The notes under the pieces are model-generated. The model was not told where the DNA came from. It ran no database searches and was given only the letters and a program-made list of their open reading frames with translations. A stretch of 60,429 nt of DNA from assembly GCF_002234405.1 (NCBI RefSeq), contig NZ_NMQT01000006.1, positions 1-60,429 on the forward strand, in the 5' to 3' direction. Of the stretch, positions 7,327-15,367 are shown piece by piece; the first letter of the stretch is position 1, and every line of letters starts with the position of its first letter. Source of the stretch: Amycolatopsis thailandensis (GTDB lineage Bacteria > Actinomycetota > Actinomycetes > Mycobacteriales > Pseudonocardiaceae). The translations under genes were made by a program, and so were the position numbers.

Positions 7327-9144
7327 ATGGTCGTGAATCCTCAGCAGTCCCGCGGCGGCCGCAAGGTCCTGGCGTTCGTGGCCGCGGCGGTGGTCGCCAT
7401 CGGCCTGATCATCGGCTTGCGCGCGATCACGAGCGACTCCGGCGAGGAGGCCGCGGAAGCGAAGTGCACGACGGGCGACGCGGTCAAGTTGCGGGTGTCG
7501 TCGTCGCCGGAGAAGGCGGGCGTGGTCACCGAGATCGCCAAGGGCTACAGCGGCCGCACGGTGGCCGGGCGCTGCGTCGACGTGCTCGTGCAGTCGAAGT
7601 CCTCCGGCACCGCCATGCAGGCGCTGTCGCGCGGCTGGAACGAGGCTGTGGACGGACCGCGGCCGGACGTCTGGACGCCGGCGGCGTCCGGCTGGGTGAA
7701 CCTGCTGCGCCAGAACCTCACCGGCACCGACCACCCCGCTCTGGTCCCCGAGGGCGACCCGGAATCGGTCGCGAACGCGCCACTGGTCGTCGCCATGCCG
7801 AAACCGATGGCCGAGGCGCTCGGCTGGCCGGGCAAGGGCATCGGCTGGAAGGACCTCGCGGCGCTCGCCACGGATCCGCAGGGCTGGGCGAAGTACGGGC
7901 ATCCGGAGTGGGGGAAGTTCCGGCTGGGCAAGACGAATCCGAACATCTCGACGTCCGGCCTCAACGCCACCATCGGCGCCTACTACGCGGCGACGGGCAC
8001 GTCTTCGGACCTCACCGCGAACGCGCTCGCGAAACCGGAGGCGCGGACGTTCGTGCAGAACGTCGAGCAGGCCATCGTCCACTACGGCGACAACACGCTG
8101 ACGTTCCTGACGAACCTGCAGAAGGCCGACGACCGCGGCGCCGCGCTGTCGTACATCTCGGCGGTGACGGTCGAGGAGAACTCGCTCGTCGGCTACAACC
8201 AGGGCAATCCCACCAACGACCCGGCGAAACGCGGTCAGCACGCGCCGCCGAAGGTGCCGCTCGTCGGGATCTACCCGAGCGACGGCACGCTCAACTCCGA
8301 TCACCCGTTCACCGTGCTGAACTGGGCGGACGACCTCCACAAGCAGGTCGCGGCGGATTTCCTCGCGCATCTGCGCGGCGCCGAGGCGCAGCAGAAGTTC
8401 AGCGACATCGGTTTCCGCACCTTCGACGGGAAACCGGGCTCGCAGACCACCTCGGAGAACGGCGCCCAGCCCGACGGGAAGTTCAACCTGATCCGCCCGC
8501 CGAGCCCGCCGGTGCTGACCGAGGTGCTGAAGTCGTGGAAGGACCTGCGGAAGAAGGCGAACGTGCTGCTGGTCGTCGACGTCTCCGGTTCGATGGGCGA
8601 CGGCGTCAGCGGGACCGGCAAGAACAAGATGGATCTCGCGAAACAGGCGGCCGTGGCGTCGCTGCCGCAGTTCAGCGACGCGGACAAGGTCGGGCTGTGG
8701 ATGTTCTCCACGAAACTGAACGGCGACAAGGACTACTTCGAACTCCGGCCGGTGTCGCCGATCGGCGGTGAACCGGGCAGGCAGGAGCTGGCGTCGCGGC
8801 TGAACGGGCTGACACCGCAGAACGGGACGGGGCTCTACGACTCGTCGCTCGCGGCGTACGAGTTCATGAAGCAGCGGCTGGACCCGAACGCGATCAACGC
8901 CGTCGTCGTGCTCACCGACGGCCGGAACGAGGATCCGGGCGGGATCGATCTGCAGAACCTCGTCGGGCAGCTGCGGACCGAGGGCGGCGGCGAAGCGGTG
9001 CGGATGTTCACCATCGCCTACGGCTCCGACGCGGACCTGAACGTGCTCAAGGAGATCGCCGAGACCACTCAGGGCGTCGGGTACGACTCGTCCAAACCGG
9101 ACTCGATCGACCAGGTCTTCACCGCCGTGATCTCGAATTTCTGA
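7327..9144 (+). CDS. extracytoplasmic protein with solute-binding-like and VWA domains
   Basis: 605-aa protein anchored by one N-terminal helix (about residues 13-33) with the rest predicted outside the membrane. Residues about 50-380 resemble a type 2 extracellular solute-binding protein (KSSGTAMQAL, RPDVWTPAASGW). From about 410 a von Willebrand factor A domain follows, with a complete metal-binding MIDAS motif Asp418-Val-Ser-Gly-Ser422. The start has cggagg at 7314-7319. The next gene begins 11 bp after the stop. The fusion suggests metal-dependent binding of a partner coupled to ligand capture, but no function is established. Confidence 0.8.
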   Translation: MVVNPQQSRGGRKVLAFVAAAVVAIGLIIGLRAITSDSGEEAAEAKCTTGDAVKLRVSSSPEKAGVVTEIAKGYSGRTVAGRCVDVLVQSKSSGTAMQALSRGWNEAVDGPRPDVWTPAASGWVNLLRQNLTGTDHPALVPEGDPESVANAPLVVAMPKPMAEALGWPGKGIGWKDLAALATDPQGWAKYGHPEWGKFRLGKTNPNISTSGLNATIGAYYAATGTSSDLTANALAKPEARTFVQNVEQAIVHYGDNTLTFLTNLQKADDRGAALSYISAVTVEENSLVGYNQGNPTNDPAKRGQHAPPKVPLVGIYPSDGTLNSDHPFTVLNWADDLHKQVAADFLAHLRGAEAQQKFSDIGFRTFDGKPGSQTTSENGAQPDGKFNLIRPPSPPVLTEVLKSWKDLRKKANVLLVVDVSGSMGDGVSGTGKNKMDLAKQAAVASLPQFSDADKVGLWMFSTKLNGDKDYFELRPVSPIGGEPGRQELASRLNGLTPQNGTGLYDSSLAAYEFMKQRLDPNAINAVVVLTDGRNEDPGGIDLQNLVGQLRTEGGGEAVRMFTIAYGSDADLNVLKEIAETTQGVGYDSSKPDSIDQVFTAVISNF

Positions 9145-9155
9145 GATCCTCGGAT

Positions 9156-9896
9156 ATGCGCTTCGTCCGTGAGCTAGCCGAACCGTGGGGACTGCTCCTC
9201 GCGGCGACGTCGGCGGGTGCGGCCTGGGCGGTGCAGCTGCCGGCCCTCGCCGCGCTCGGCGTCGGCGTCACCGTGCTCGCCGCCCGTGCCGGGGTCGCCG
9301 CCGCCACGCGGCCGAAACCCTTGCCGGAGCCCGAAGAACGAGCACTCCCGGACGTCGAACCGGGTTCACCCGAGGCGGACTGGCTGCGGCGCGCGGAGTC
9401 GGCGGCCGACGGGTTCCGGTCGATTTCCGGCTCGCTCGAAGCCGGCCCGCTCGCCGGCCGGGTGGCCGGCATGGAACCGGTGGTGCGGGAAACCGTCGAC
9501 ACGCTCCGACGGCTGGCGGGCCGCGCGACGGCCACCGGCAAGGCGCTGACGCGGGTGGACGTCGGCGCGGTGTCCGCCGAGAAAGCCCGGCTGCGGAAGG
9601 AATTGAAGACCGCCGACGACGACATCCGCGACGAGCTGACCCAGTCGCTCGAAGCCGTGCAAGCCCAGGAAGACGTGCACGCGCGGCTTTCGAGCGCGCA
9701 GCGGAAGCTGTTGGCACAGCTGCGATCCGGCGCGCTCGGGCTCGACGGGCTAGTCGCCAGGGCGGCGGAGTTATCGGCCGCGACCGGCGATTCGCTGCTC
9801 GACACCACCACGATCGGCGAGCTGGACGAGCAGTTGGAAGGGATCCGGCGGGGTGTGGTGGAGACCGAGGAAGCGACGCGGCGCTCGCTCGGCTGA
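9156..9896 (+). CDS. membrane-anchored coiled-coil protein, unknown function
   Basis: 246-aa protein with a hydrophobic N-terminal hairpin (about 11-47), a proline/glutamate-rich linker and a long Ala/Glu/Arg/Leu helical region (about 80-246) likely to be coiled coil, including EKARLRKELKTADDDIRDEL. It follows the VWA gene by 11 bp and probably shares its transcript, so it may help organise the VWA protein at the membrane. No domain is recognised. It ends 2 bp before the stop of the convergent gene. Confidence 0.7.
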   Translation: MRFVRELAEPWGLLLAATSAGAAWAVQLPALAALGVGVTVLAARAGVAAATRPKPLPEPEERALPDVEPGSPEADWLRRAESAADGFRSISGSLEAGPLAGRVAGMEPVVRETVDTLRRLAGRATATGKALTRVDVGAVSAEKARLRKELKTADDDIRDELTQSLEAVQAQEDVHARLSSAQRKLLAQLRSGALGLDGLVARAAELSAATGDSLLDTTTIGELDEQLEGIRRGVVETEEATRRSLG

Positions 9897-9898
9897 GC

Positions 9899-10906
9899 TC
9901 ACTTCCCGAACTTGACCGGCCCGAAAACCGCGTGGCCCGGCACTCCTGCCTTCGCCATCCTCCCGGCCATCGGCGGCCCGAGCACCCACAGCCGTCCGGT
10001 CGCGGCGATGTTCGCGGCCAGCGACGGATCCGAACCACCGGCCCGGACGGTGACCTCGCGGCCGTCGGGCAGCACCGTCCGTCCCTTCATGGTGACCATG
10101 CCGACGAGGTTGACCGACGCCGGTCCGGAGATGACGGCGAGTTCGGTCCACGTCGGCTCCGGGGACGGCCTCGTCATCACGACGGCCGTGATGACGAGGC
10201 CGATCGTCGCGACGAGGCAGAGGGCGGCCAGTACCTGCGCGTCCAGCACCAGGACGCTGCGGCGGTCCGGGAAATCGATCGCGACCCAGATCGAGAAGGC
10301 GGCCGCCACCAGCGCGATACCGGCGGTGAACAGGTAGTACGACGCCAGAAGCCGACGTTGCAGGGTGAGCATCCGTCCCGGCGAGACCGGCTGGGTCGTC
10401 AGCGGCACCGAGCCCTTCACGGGGGCGTCCCGGCACTTGCCGTTCCGCGGGACGATCACACCGGGAAGCAGGAAGAACGGCCCCAGCACCCACAGCCGCC
10501 GCTGAGCCGCGAGTTGTGCGCGGAGCGGGGCGGGGAGCCGGATGGCGAACCAGCGGCCGTCGAGCGGGACGCTCACCCACGCACCGGCGATGACGGCGTC
10601 GTCGAGCTCGCTCACCAGGCGGAACGGCTTGCGGGTGAGCTTCCGCATCGGCGAGCATCCGACGAGCAGGACGTACCCGAAGTAGACCGCGACCGGTGTC
10701 ATGAAGGAGATCAGGAACGCGGGCACGGCCACCCCGTACCGCCCCGAAAACGCCAGGTAGACGCCCAGCGCGACGATCATCCCGGCGGTGAAGAGCATCG
10801 TCCCGTACGTCACGATGAGCCGGTCGAGCAAGGGTGCCAGCACCGGCATGTTGATGGCCGGAACCCCTTCGGGTGGTTCGACACCCCGGATTCTGTGCTC
10901 TTCCAC
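9899..10906 (-). CDS. integral membrane protein, unknown function
   Basis: 335-aa protein with hydrophobic segments at about 30-50, 53-76, 140-155, 186-210 and 220-245, and a soluble C-terminal part rich in Gly and Val (ISGPASVNLVGMVTMKG). No family is recognised. Its start at 10906 faces the iron-box promoter of the DUF2470 gene. A later ATG at 10849 within the same frame is possible, since the first 20 residues are polar and proline-containing. It converges on the coiled-coil gene with almost no intergenic space. Confidence 0.7.
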   Translation of the reverse strand: MEEHRIRGVEPPEGVPAINMPVLAPLLDRLIVTYGTMLFTAGMIVALGVYLAFSGRYGVAVPAFLISFMTPVAVYFGYVLLVGCSPMRKLTRKPFRLVSELDDAVIAGAWVSVPLDGRWFAIRLPAPLRAQLAAQRRLWVLGPFFLLPGVIVPRNGKCRDAPVKGSVPLTTQPVSPGRMLTLQRRLLASYYLFTAGIALVAAAFSIWVAIDFPDRRSVLVLDAQVLAALCLVATIGLVITAVVMTRPSPEPTWTELAVISGPASVNLVGMVTMKGRTVLPDGREVTVRAGGSDPSLAANIAATGRLWVLGPPMAGRMAKAGVPGHAVFGPVKFGK

Positions 10907-10922
10907 CTGGTCAACGTATACG

Positions 10923-10938
10923 CACTTCTCGAGAAGTG
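10923..10938. promoter_or_regulatory. 16-bp perfect palindrome in a divergent promoter region
   Basis: cacttctcgagaagtg is a perfect palindrome between the divergent starts at 10906 and 11002. A second short palindrome, cgtatacg, lies at 10915-10922. It may be an operator for the membrane-protein gene. The regulator is unknown. Confidence 0.45.
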
Positions 10939-10967
10939 ATCCAGGCTACTTCCACTCGACGCGTAAA

Positions 10968-10986
10968 TCAGGTTAGGCTCACCTAA
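10968..10986 (+). promoter_or_regulatory. IdeR/DmdR-type iron box upstream of the DUF2470 gene
   Basis: TCAGGTTAGGCTCACCTAA matches 17 of 19 positions of the actinobacterial iron-box consensus TTAGGTTAGGCTAACCTAA. It ends 4 bp before the ribosome-binding sequence ggaggtgag at 10991 and 15 bp before the GTG start at 11002. Iron-loaded IdeR (DtxR family) would therefore block transcription directly. Confidence 0.8.
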
Positions 10987-11001
10987 CTTAGGAGGTGAGC
11001 C

Positions 11002-11796
11002 GTGACCACACCGACGTCCATTCGCCGCCCGCCGGCGCCGAACCCCGCGGAACGCGCGAAGACGATCGCCACCCGCAACGGACCGGCGACGCTCATGCCG
11101 ACCGCCGAACAGCGCGACCAGCCAGGACAGTACGGCCGCGTCATCCCCGAACTGCACCACGTGCACACGAGCGGCAGCGTCAGCGTGCTGCTGCCCGACG
11201 AGCACCACCTGGTGAAACGCGCGCACGAGGCGCAACGCGGCGAGCTCGCGGTGATGGTCGAACTGACCGATCAGGCGCCGGTCGACCTGCGCGAACCCAT
11301 CCGCGGGCTGCTGTGGATCACCGGCTGGCTCCGCCCGCTCTCCGAGGTCTCGGCGCGCGCCCGCGCGGTCTCCATCGCCGAAACCCGGCCGGACGAGCGA
11401 CTGCTCGACGTCGGGCACGGCCTGACGCTGCTGAGGCTGACCCCGGCGTCGCTGGTCCTCGCCGACGCCGAGGGCACGCACTCGCTCCGGCCGCATATGT
11501 TCAGCGCCGCGCCGCCGGACCCGTTCCACGACTACGAGGCCGCGTGGCTGCGCCATCTGGAGAGCGACCACGCCGACGTCGTCCAGCAACTCGCCAAGCA
11601 CGTGCCCGCCGAGCTGCGCGGCGGCTGGATCCGGCCGCTCGGGCTGGATCGCTACGGTCTGCGGCTGCGGGTCGAGGCCGACTCAGGCGACCACGACGTC
11701 CGGCTCGCGTTCTCACGGCCGGTCGAGGGCCCGCAGCAGCTGAGCGGCGAGATCCGCCGCCTGGTCGGCTGCCCGTATTCTTTCGACGCGCGCTGA
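11002..11796 (+). CDS. DUF2470 domain protein under iron control
   Basis: 264-aa protein of the DUF2470 type, the domain found at the C-terminal end of HugZ-like haem-utilisation proteins. The C-terminal half contains HVPAELRGGWIRPLGLDRYGLRLRVE and ends VGCPYSFDAR. The N-terminal half (ARTIATRNGPATLMP-like region, then VSVLLPDEHHLV) resembles the split-barrel part of such proteins. The GTG start is fixed by ggaggtgag just upstream. The iron box overlapping the promoter predicts expression under iron starvation. A role in haem or siderophore-iron handling is likely but not proven. Confidence 0.82.
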   Translation: MTTPTSIRRPPAPNPAERAKTIATRNGPATLMPTAEQRDQPGQYGRVIPELHHVHTSGSVSVLLPDEHHLVKRAHEAQRGELAVMVELTDQAPVDLREPIRGLLWITGWLRPLSEVSARARAVSIAETRPDERLLDVGHGLTLLRLTPASLVLADAEGTHSLRPHMFSAAPPDPFHDYEAAWLRHLESDHADVVQQLAKHVPAELRGGWIRPLGLDRYGLRLRVEADSGDHDVRLAFSRPVEGPQQLSGEIRRLVGCPYSFDAR

Positions 11797-11906
11797 CGCA
11801 AATATTTCGCAGGGCGGAGGCCCGTCGTCACGACCGGGCGGGCGACCGAGCCGCCCCGCAAAACATTTCCGTGGGCATCCGCCCGAAAAAGGCGCGCGTC
11901 GGTGAA

Positions 11907-11940
11907 GTCTCCGTCGGGCGCAGGGCGCCCTTGGGGAGAC
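11907..11940. terminator. stem-loop between convergent genes
   Basis: gtctcc at 11907-11912 pairs with ggagac at 11935-11940, and gggcgc/cgccc inside can form a second stem. It lies between the convergent DUF2470 and PPOX genes and could stop transcription from one or both sides. No U-tract follows, so confidence is moderate. Confidence 0.4.
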
Positions 11941-11954
11941 CTCGTTGTGTCTCG

Positions 11955-12416
11955 CTAGGCCAGTTCCGCCGGGAAGCCGCCCTTGGCGATCGGGCCCCAC
12001 GATTCGATGGTGACGCGGATGATGCTCTTGCCCTGCTTCACCATCGCTTCGCGGTACTCGTCCCAGTCGGGATGCTCACCCGAGATCGCGCGGAAGTAGT
12101 CGACCAGCGGCTCGACCGAATCGGGCAGGTCGAGGACCTCGGCGGTGCCGTTCAGCTGGACCCACTGGTCGTTCCACTCGTCGGACAGGACGCAGGCGGA
12201 CACCTTCGGCTCGCGCCGGATGTTCACCACCTTCGCGCGCTTCGGATACGTGGAGATGACCAAGCGGCCCTCGCCGTCGACTCCGCAGGTCACCGGCGAG
12301 AGCTGCGGGCCGCCGTCGGCCTTGGTGGTCATCAGGATGGCGCGGTGCCGGGTGGACAGGAAGTCGACGAGCGCGGCCCGGTCGACGGTTTCGTTGGTCG
12401 CGATACTCCTGGGCAT
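11955..12416 (-). CDS. PPOX-class F420-dependent oxidoreductase
   Basis: 153-aa split-barrel flavin/deazaflavin-binding protein of the pyridoxamine-5-phosphate-oxidase-like class. FLSTRHRAILMTTKADGGPQLSPV at about 19-42 and TYPKRAKVVNIRREPKVS at about 76-93 are family landmarks, the latter placing basic residues near the cofactor phosphate. Members in actinomycetes use F420. The substrate is unknown. The gene is single and convergent with the DUF2470 gene. Confidence 0.88.
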   Translation of the reverse strand: MPRSIATNETVDRAALVDFLSTRHRAILMTTKADGGPQLSPVTCGVDGEGRLVISTYPKRAKVVNIRREPKVSACVLSDEWNDQWVQLNGTAEVLDLPDSVEPLVDYFRAISGEHPDWDEYREAMVKQGKSIIRVTIESWGPIAKGGFPAELA

Positions 12417-12453
12417 GACCCGACGGTAGCTCGTGGACGGTCACCGGGCAGGG

Positions 12454-12537
12454 CTGAAGGGAACCATGCCCGCATGCGATGCGGGGAAAGCGCCCTTCAC
12501 CGCGTGACATGAGGTGAAAGCGTCCTTCAGCCACACG
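12454..12537. repeat. repeat-rich intergenic element with aagcgyccttca motifs
   Basis: cccgcat at 12469-12475 pairs with atgcggg at 12479-12485. Two direct copies of the motif gaaagcg(c/t)ccttca follow at about 12486 and 12516, and ctgaaggga at about 12454 is a related inverted copy. It resembles the gaaaggccccttc palindromes elsewhere in the window (family B). It lies between the divergent PPOX and CPBP genes, so it cannot be a simple terminator and must overlap their promoters. Confidence 0.5.
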
Positions 12538-12551
12538 GTAGCGTGCGGCCG

Positions 12552-13349
12552 ATGAGCTGGCTGCGTCCCGAACGCCCGGCGCTGCCGGAATTCGTGGAAG
12601 ACCCGGCGCGCCGTCGCGCGATCGTCATCGAACTCGTCGTCGTCTTCGGCATCACCCTCGGCCTGTCCGGGCTGCGCAGCCTGCTGTCCCTTGTGGACTC
12701 ACTGCTGCAGCCTGCCCCGCTGGCGCAGCAACAAGCCCAGCTCAACGTCCCGCAGGCGACGCTGAGCCTGGTCGACCTGCTCAAACAGCTCCTGAGCGCG
12801 GGCCAGCTGGTCGGCTGGGGCGCGCTCGGGCTGTACCTGTTGTGGCGCGGCGGGATGAAGCTCGGCCAGATCGGGCTCGACAGACAGCGCCCCGGCCGCG
12901 ACGTCGTCCACGGGCTCCTGCTCGCCGCGGTGATCGGGATTCCGGGGCTCGGCCTGTACTTCCTCTCCTACAGCCTCGGGTTCAGCCTGTCGGTGCAACC
13001 GTCCACATTGGGCGAAACGTGGTGGCGTCCGATCACGCTGACGTTGTCGGCCTTCGGGAACGCGTTCGCCGAAGAGGTGCTCGTCGTCGCTTATCTGCTG
13101 ACCAGGCTGCGGCAACTGGGGCTGCGCGAGAACACCTCGCTGGTCGCGTCGTCGGTGCTGCGCGGGTCGTATCACCTGTATCAGGGATTCGGCGGTTTCG
13201 TCGGCAACGTCGTGATGGGCCTGGTGTTCGGCAGGCTGTGGCAGAAGACGAACCGGCTGTGGCCGCTGATCGTCGCGCACACCGCGCTGGATTTCGTTTC
13301 CTTCGTCGGATACGCGCTGCTCAAGGGGCGAGTTTCCTGGCTTCCCTAG
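12552..13349 (+). CDS. CPBP family intramembrane metalloprotease
   Basis: 265-aa membrane protein with about six to seven helices and the CPBP (Rce1/Abi-like) signatures: AEEVLVVAYLLTRL (Glu-Glu pair), RGSYHLYQG (His) and HTALDF near the C-terminus (His). These residues form the predicted intramembrane active site. The ATG at 12552 is chosen; a GTG nine bases upstream is an alternative, and neither has a clear ribosome-binding sequence. It precedes arcA by 13 bp on the same strand, so the two may be co-transcribed. The substrate is unknown. Confidence 0.85.
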   Translation: MSWLRPERPALPEFVEDPARRRAIVIELVVVFGITLGLSGLRSLLSLVDSLLQPAPLAQQQAQLNVPQATLSLVDLLKQLLSAGQLVGWGALGLYLLWRGGMKLGQIGLDRQRPGRDVVHGLLLAAVIGIPGLGLYFLSYSLGFSLSVQPSTLGETWWRPITLTLSAFGNAFAEEVLVVAYLLTRLRQLGLRENTSLVASSVLRGSYHLYQGFGGFVGNVVMGLVFGRLWQKTNRLWPLIVAHTALDFVSFVGYALLKGRVSWLP

Positions 13350-13362
13350 CTAGTGTGAACTC

Positions 13363-14574
13363 GTGATTGACGAGACGACTCCACCCCGAGTTGACAGCGA
13401 AGTCGGCCCCCTGCGTGCGGTGCTGCTGCACCGGCCCGGCAACGAGCTCAAAAGGCTCACGCCTCGCAACAACGACCAGCTCCTGTTCGATTCCATCCCC
13501 TGGGTGGACCGCGCGCAGGAGGAGCACGACGCGTTCGCCGAGGTGCTGCGCGGCCGCGGCGTCGAGGTGCTGCTGCTGGCCGACGCGCTCCGCACGGCGC
13601 TCGGCGACACCCGCGCCCACGCGGCCGGCGTGCACGCGGCGGTCGACGAGCGGCGGCTCGGGCCCGACCTGGCCGATTCGCTCCGCTCCCACCTGTCGAG
13701 CGTCTCGCCCGCGGTGCTGGCCGAGGTCCTGATGGCGGGCATGACCTTCGAGGAGCTGCCCGCCGCCGAAGGCGCCTCGCTGGTCCGGCTGATGAACCAC
13801 CCGAACGACTTCGCCGTCGATCCGCTGCCGAACCTGCTGTTCACCCGTGACTCGTCGGCCTGGATCGGCAACCGGGTCGCGGTCTCCTCGCTCACCATGC
13901 CCGCGCGCGTCCGCGAGACCGCGGTGCTGGACCTGATCTACGCCTACCACCCGTGGTTCCGCCACGCGGCCCGCGCGTACGGCGCGCATTCGGCGCCGAT
14001 CGAAGGCGGCGACGTCATGCTGCTCTCGCCGGGCGTCCTGGCCATCGGCGTCGGCGAGCGCACCACCGCGGCCGGCGCGGAATCCCTCGCCCGGTCGGTG
14101 TTCGCCGACGGGATCGCGCACACCGTGCTCGCCGTCCCGATCCAGCAGACCCGCGCGACCATGCATCTGGACACCGTCTGCACGATGGTCGCGGCCGACG
14201 CCGTCGTCATGTATCCGCTTTCGGCCGATTCACTGACCGCGTTCACCATGCGCCCCACCGACGACGGTTCGGTGAAGGTGGAAGGGCCTGCCCCATTCCT
14301 CACCGCGGCCGCCGAAGCGATGGGAATCGACCGGCTCCGCGTCATCGACACCGGACTCGATCCGGTCACCGCGGAACGCGAGCAATGGGACGACGGGAAC
14401 AACACCCTCGCGCTCGCGCCCGGCGTCGTCGTCGGGTACGAACGTAATGTGGAAACCAACGCCCGCCTGACGGAAGCCGGGATCGAGGTGCTGGCCATCA
14501 CCGGCTCCGAGCTGGGCTCCGGCCGCGGCGGGCCGCGCTGCATGTCGTGCCCGATCCGGCGCGAAAGCATCTGA
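13363..14574 (+). CDS. arcA: arginine deiminase
   Basis: 403-aa enzyme converting arginine to citrulline and ammonia. Visible active-site elements are [31 protein letters not shown] and, near the C-terminus, [11 protein letters not shown] with Cys393 the probable nucleophile. The length is normal. arcB and arcC are not adjacent, so this is an orphan deiminase. It may serve nitrogen supply or ammonia-based acid resistance rather than ATP generation. The start is GTG, 13 bp after the CPBP gene. A large inverted repeat follows the stop. Confidence 0.95.
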   Translation: MIDETTPPRVDSEVGPLRAVLLHRPGNELKRLTPRNNDQLLFDSIPWVDRAQEEHDAFAEVLRGRGVEVLLLADALRTALGDTRAHAAGVHAAVDERRLGPDLADSLRSHLSSVSPAVLAEVLMAGMTFEELPAAEGASLVRLMNHPNDFAVDPLPNLLFTRDSSAWIGNRVAVSSLTMPARVRETAVLDLIYAYHPWFRHAARAYGAHSAPIEGGDVMLLSPGVLAIGVGERTTAAGAESLARSVFADGIAHTVLAVPIQQTRATMHLDTVCTMVAADAVVMYPLSADSLTAFTMRPTDDGSVKVEGPAPFLTAAAEAMGIDRLRVIDTGLDPVTAEREQWDDGNNTLALAPGVVVGYERNVETNARLTEAGIEVLAITGSELGSGRGGPRCMSCPIRRESI

Positions 14575-14580
14575 GCCACA

Positions 14581-14669
14581 AATTAAGTAAGCCTTCCCTA
14601 ATTGATTCGAATTGATTAGGGAAGGCTTACTTAATTGAGGTGGACCTATTGTCGGTAATGGTAACCTAA
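14581..14669. promoter_or_regulatory. three IdeR-like iron boxes and a 22-bp inverted repeat upstream of ferritin
   Basis: Arms 14581-14602 and 14615-14636 are exact 22-bp inverted repeats. Each arm contains an imperfect iron box: TTAGGGAAGGCTTACTTAA in the right arm matches 15 of 19 consensus positions, and the left arm's TTAAGTAAGCCTTCCCTAA matches 14 of 19. A third box at 14651-14669 (ending GGTAACCTAA) matches 14 of 19. In mycobacteria IdeR binds several boxes upstream of bfrB and activates it, so activation of ferritin by iron is the likely meaning. The repeat could also terminate arcA. Confidence 0.6.
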
Positions 14670-14731
14670 TAGGGGGCAGATCACCAGGAAAAACTGGAAA
14701 TCAAATAGGGGAATGGCGTATCTTCGAACAC

Positions 14732-15283
14732 ATGGCCCTCCTCAAGAAGCAACCGCGCTCGAAGTTCTACGAACTGCTGCAGGCGCAGATCCACAACGAG
14801 TTCAACGCCTCCCAGCAGTACATCGCGCTGGCGGTCTGGTTCGACGCCGAGGACCTGCCGCAGCTCGCGAAGCACTTCTACAAGCAGTCCGTCGAAGAGC
14901 GGAACCACGGAATGGCGCTGGTCCAGTACATGCTGGACACCGACCACCACGTGGAGATCCCCGGCACCGGCGACGTGCGCAACGACTTCTCCGACGTCCG
15001 TGAGCTCATCGAGCTCGCGCTGCAGCAGGAGAAGGACGTCGCGACCGACATCCAGCAGCTGGCCAAGGCCGCCCGCGCCGAAGAGGACTACATCGGCGAG
15101 CAGTTCACGCAGTGGTTCCTCAAGGAGCAGGTCGAGGAGATCTCCCAAATGTCCACGCTGCTCAACATCGTCAAGCGCGCCGACGGCAACCTGTTCGAGG
15201 TGGAGAACCACCTGCACCGCGAGTCCGTCGGGGACGGCGGCACCGATTCGAGCATGCCCCCCGTCGCGGGCGGCGCGCTCTGA
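14732..15283 (+). CDS. ferritin
   Basis: 183-aa non-haem ferritin that oxidises Fe2+ and stores Fe3+ in a 24-subunit shell. Ferroxidase residues are visible in IHNEFNASQQYIAL (Glu, Tyr), SVEERNHGM (Glu, Glu, His) and QWFLKEQVEE. The C-terminal tail beyond about residue 165 is short and polar. No haem-binding Met typical of bacterioferritin is apparent. It is a single gene behind iron boxes and before a strong terminator, and resembles mycobacterial BfrB. Confidence 0.93.
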   Translation: MALLKKQPRSKFYELLQAQIHNEFNASQQYIALAVWFDAEDLPQLAKHFYKQSVEERNHGMALVQYMLDTDHHVEIPGTGDVRNDFSDVRELIELALQQEKDVATDIQQLAKAARAEEDYIGEQFTQWFLKEQVEEISQMSTLLNIVKRADGNLFEVENHLHRESVGDGGTDSSMPPVAGGAL

Positions 15284-15307
15284 CGCACTGACCAACGCTC
15301 CCACCAC

Positions 15308-15353
15308 AAGGAAAACCCGGGCTCTCCCCCTTGGAGCAGCCCGGGTTTTCCTT
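15308..15353. terminator. strong bidirectional Rho-independent terminator
   Basis: A perfect 16-bp stem (15308-15323 with 15338-15353, containing aaaacccgggct) encloses a 14-nt loop, and the arms carry A-runs and T-runs that act as U-tracts in both directions. It lies between the ferritin gene and the convergent gene ending at 15368 and probably serves both. Confidence 0.9.
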
Positions 15354-15367
15354 TCGCGCGGACGACC

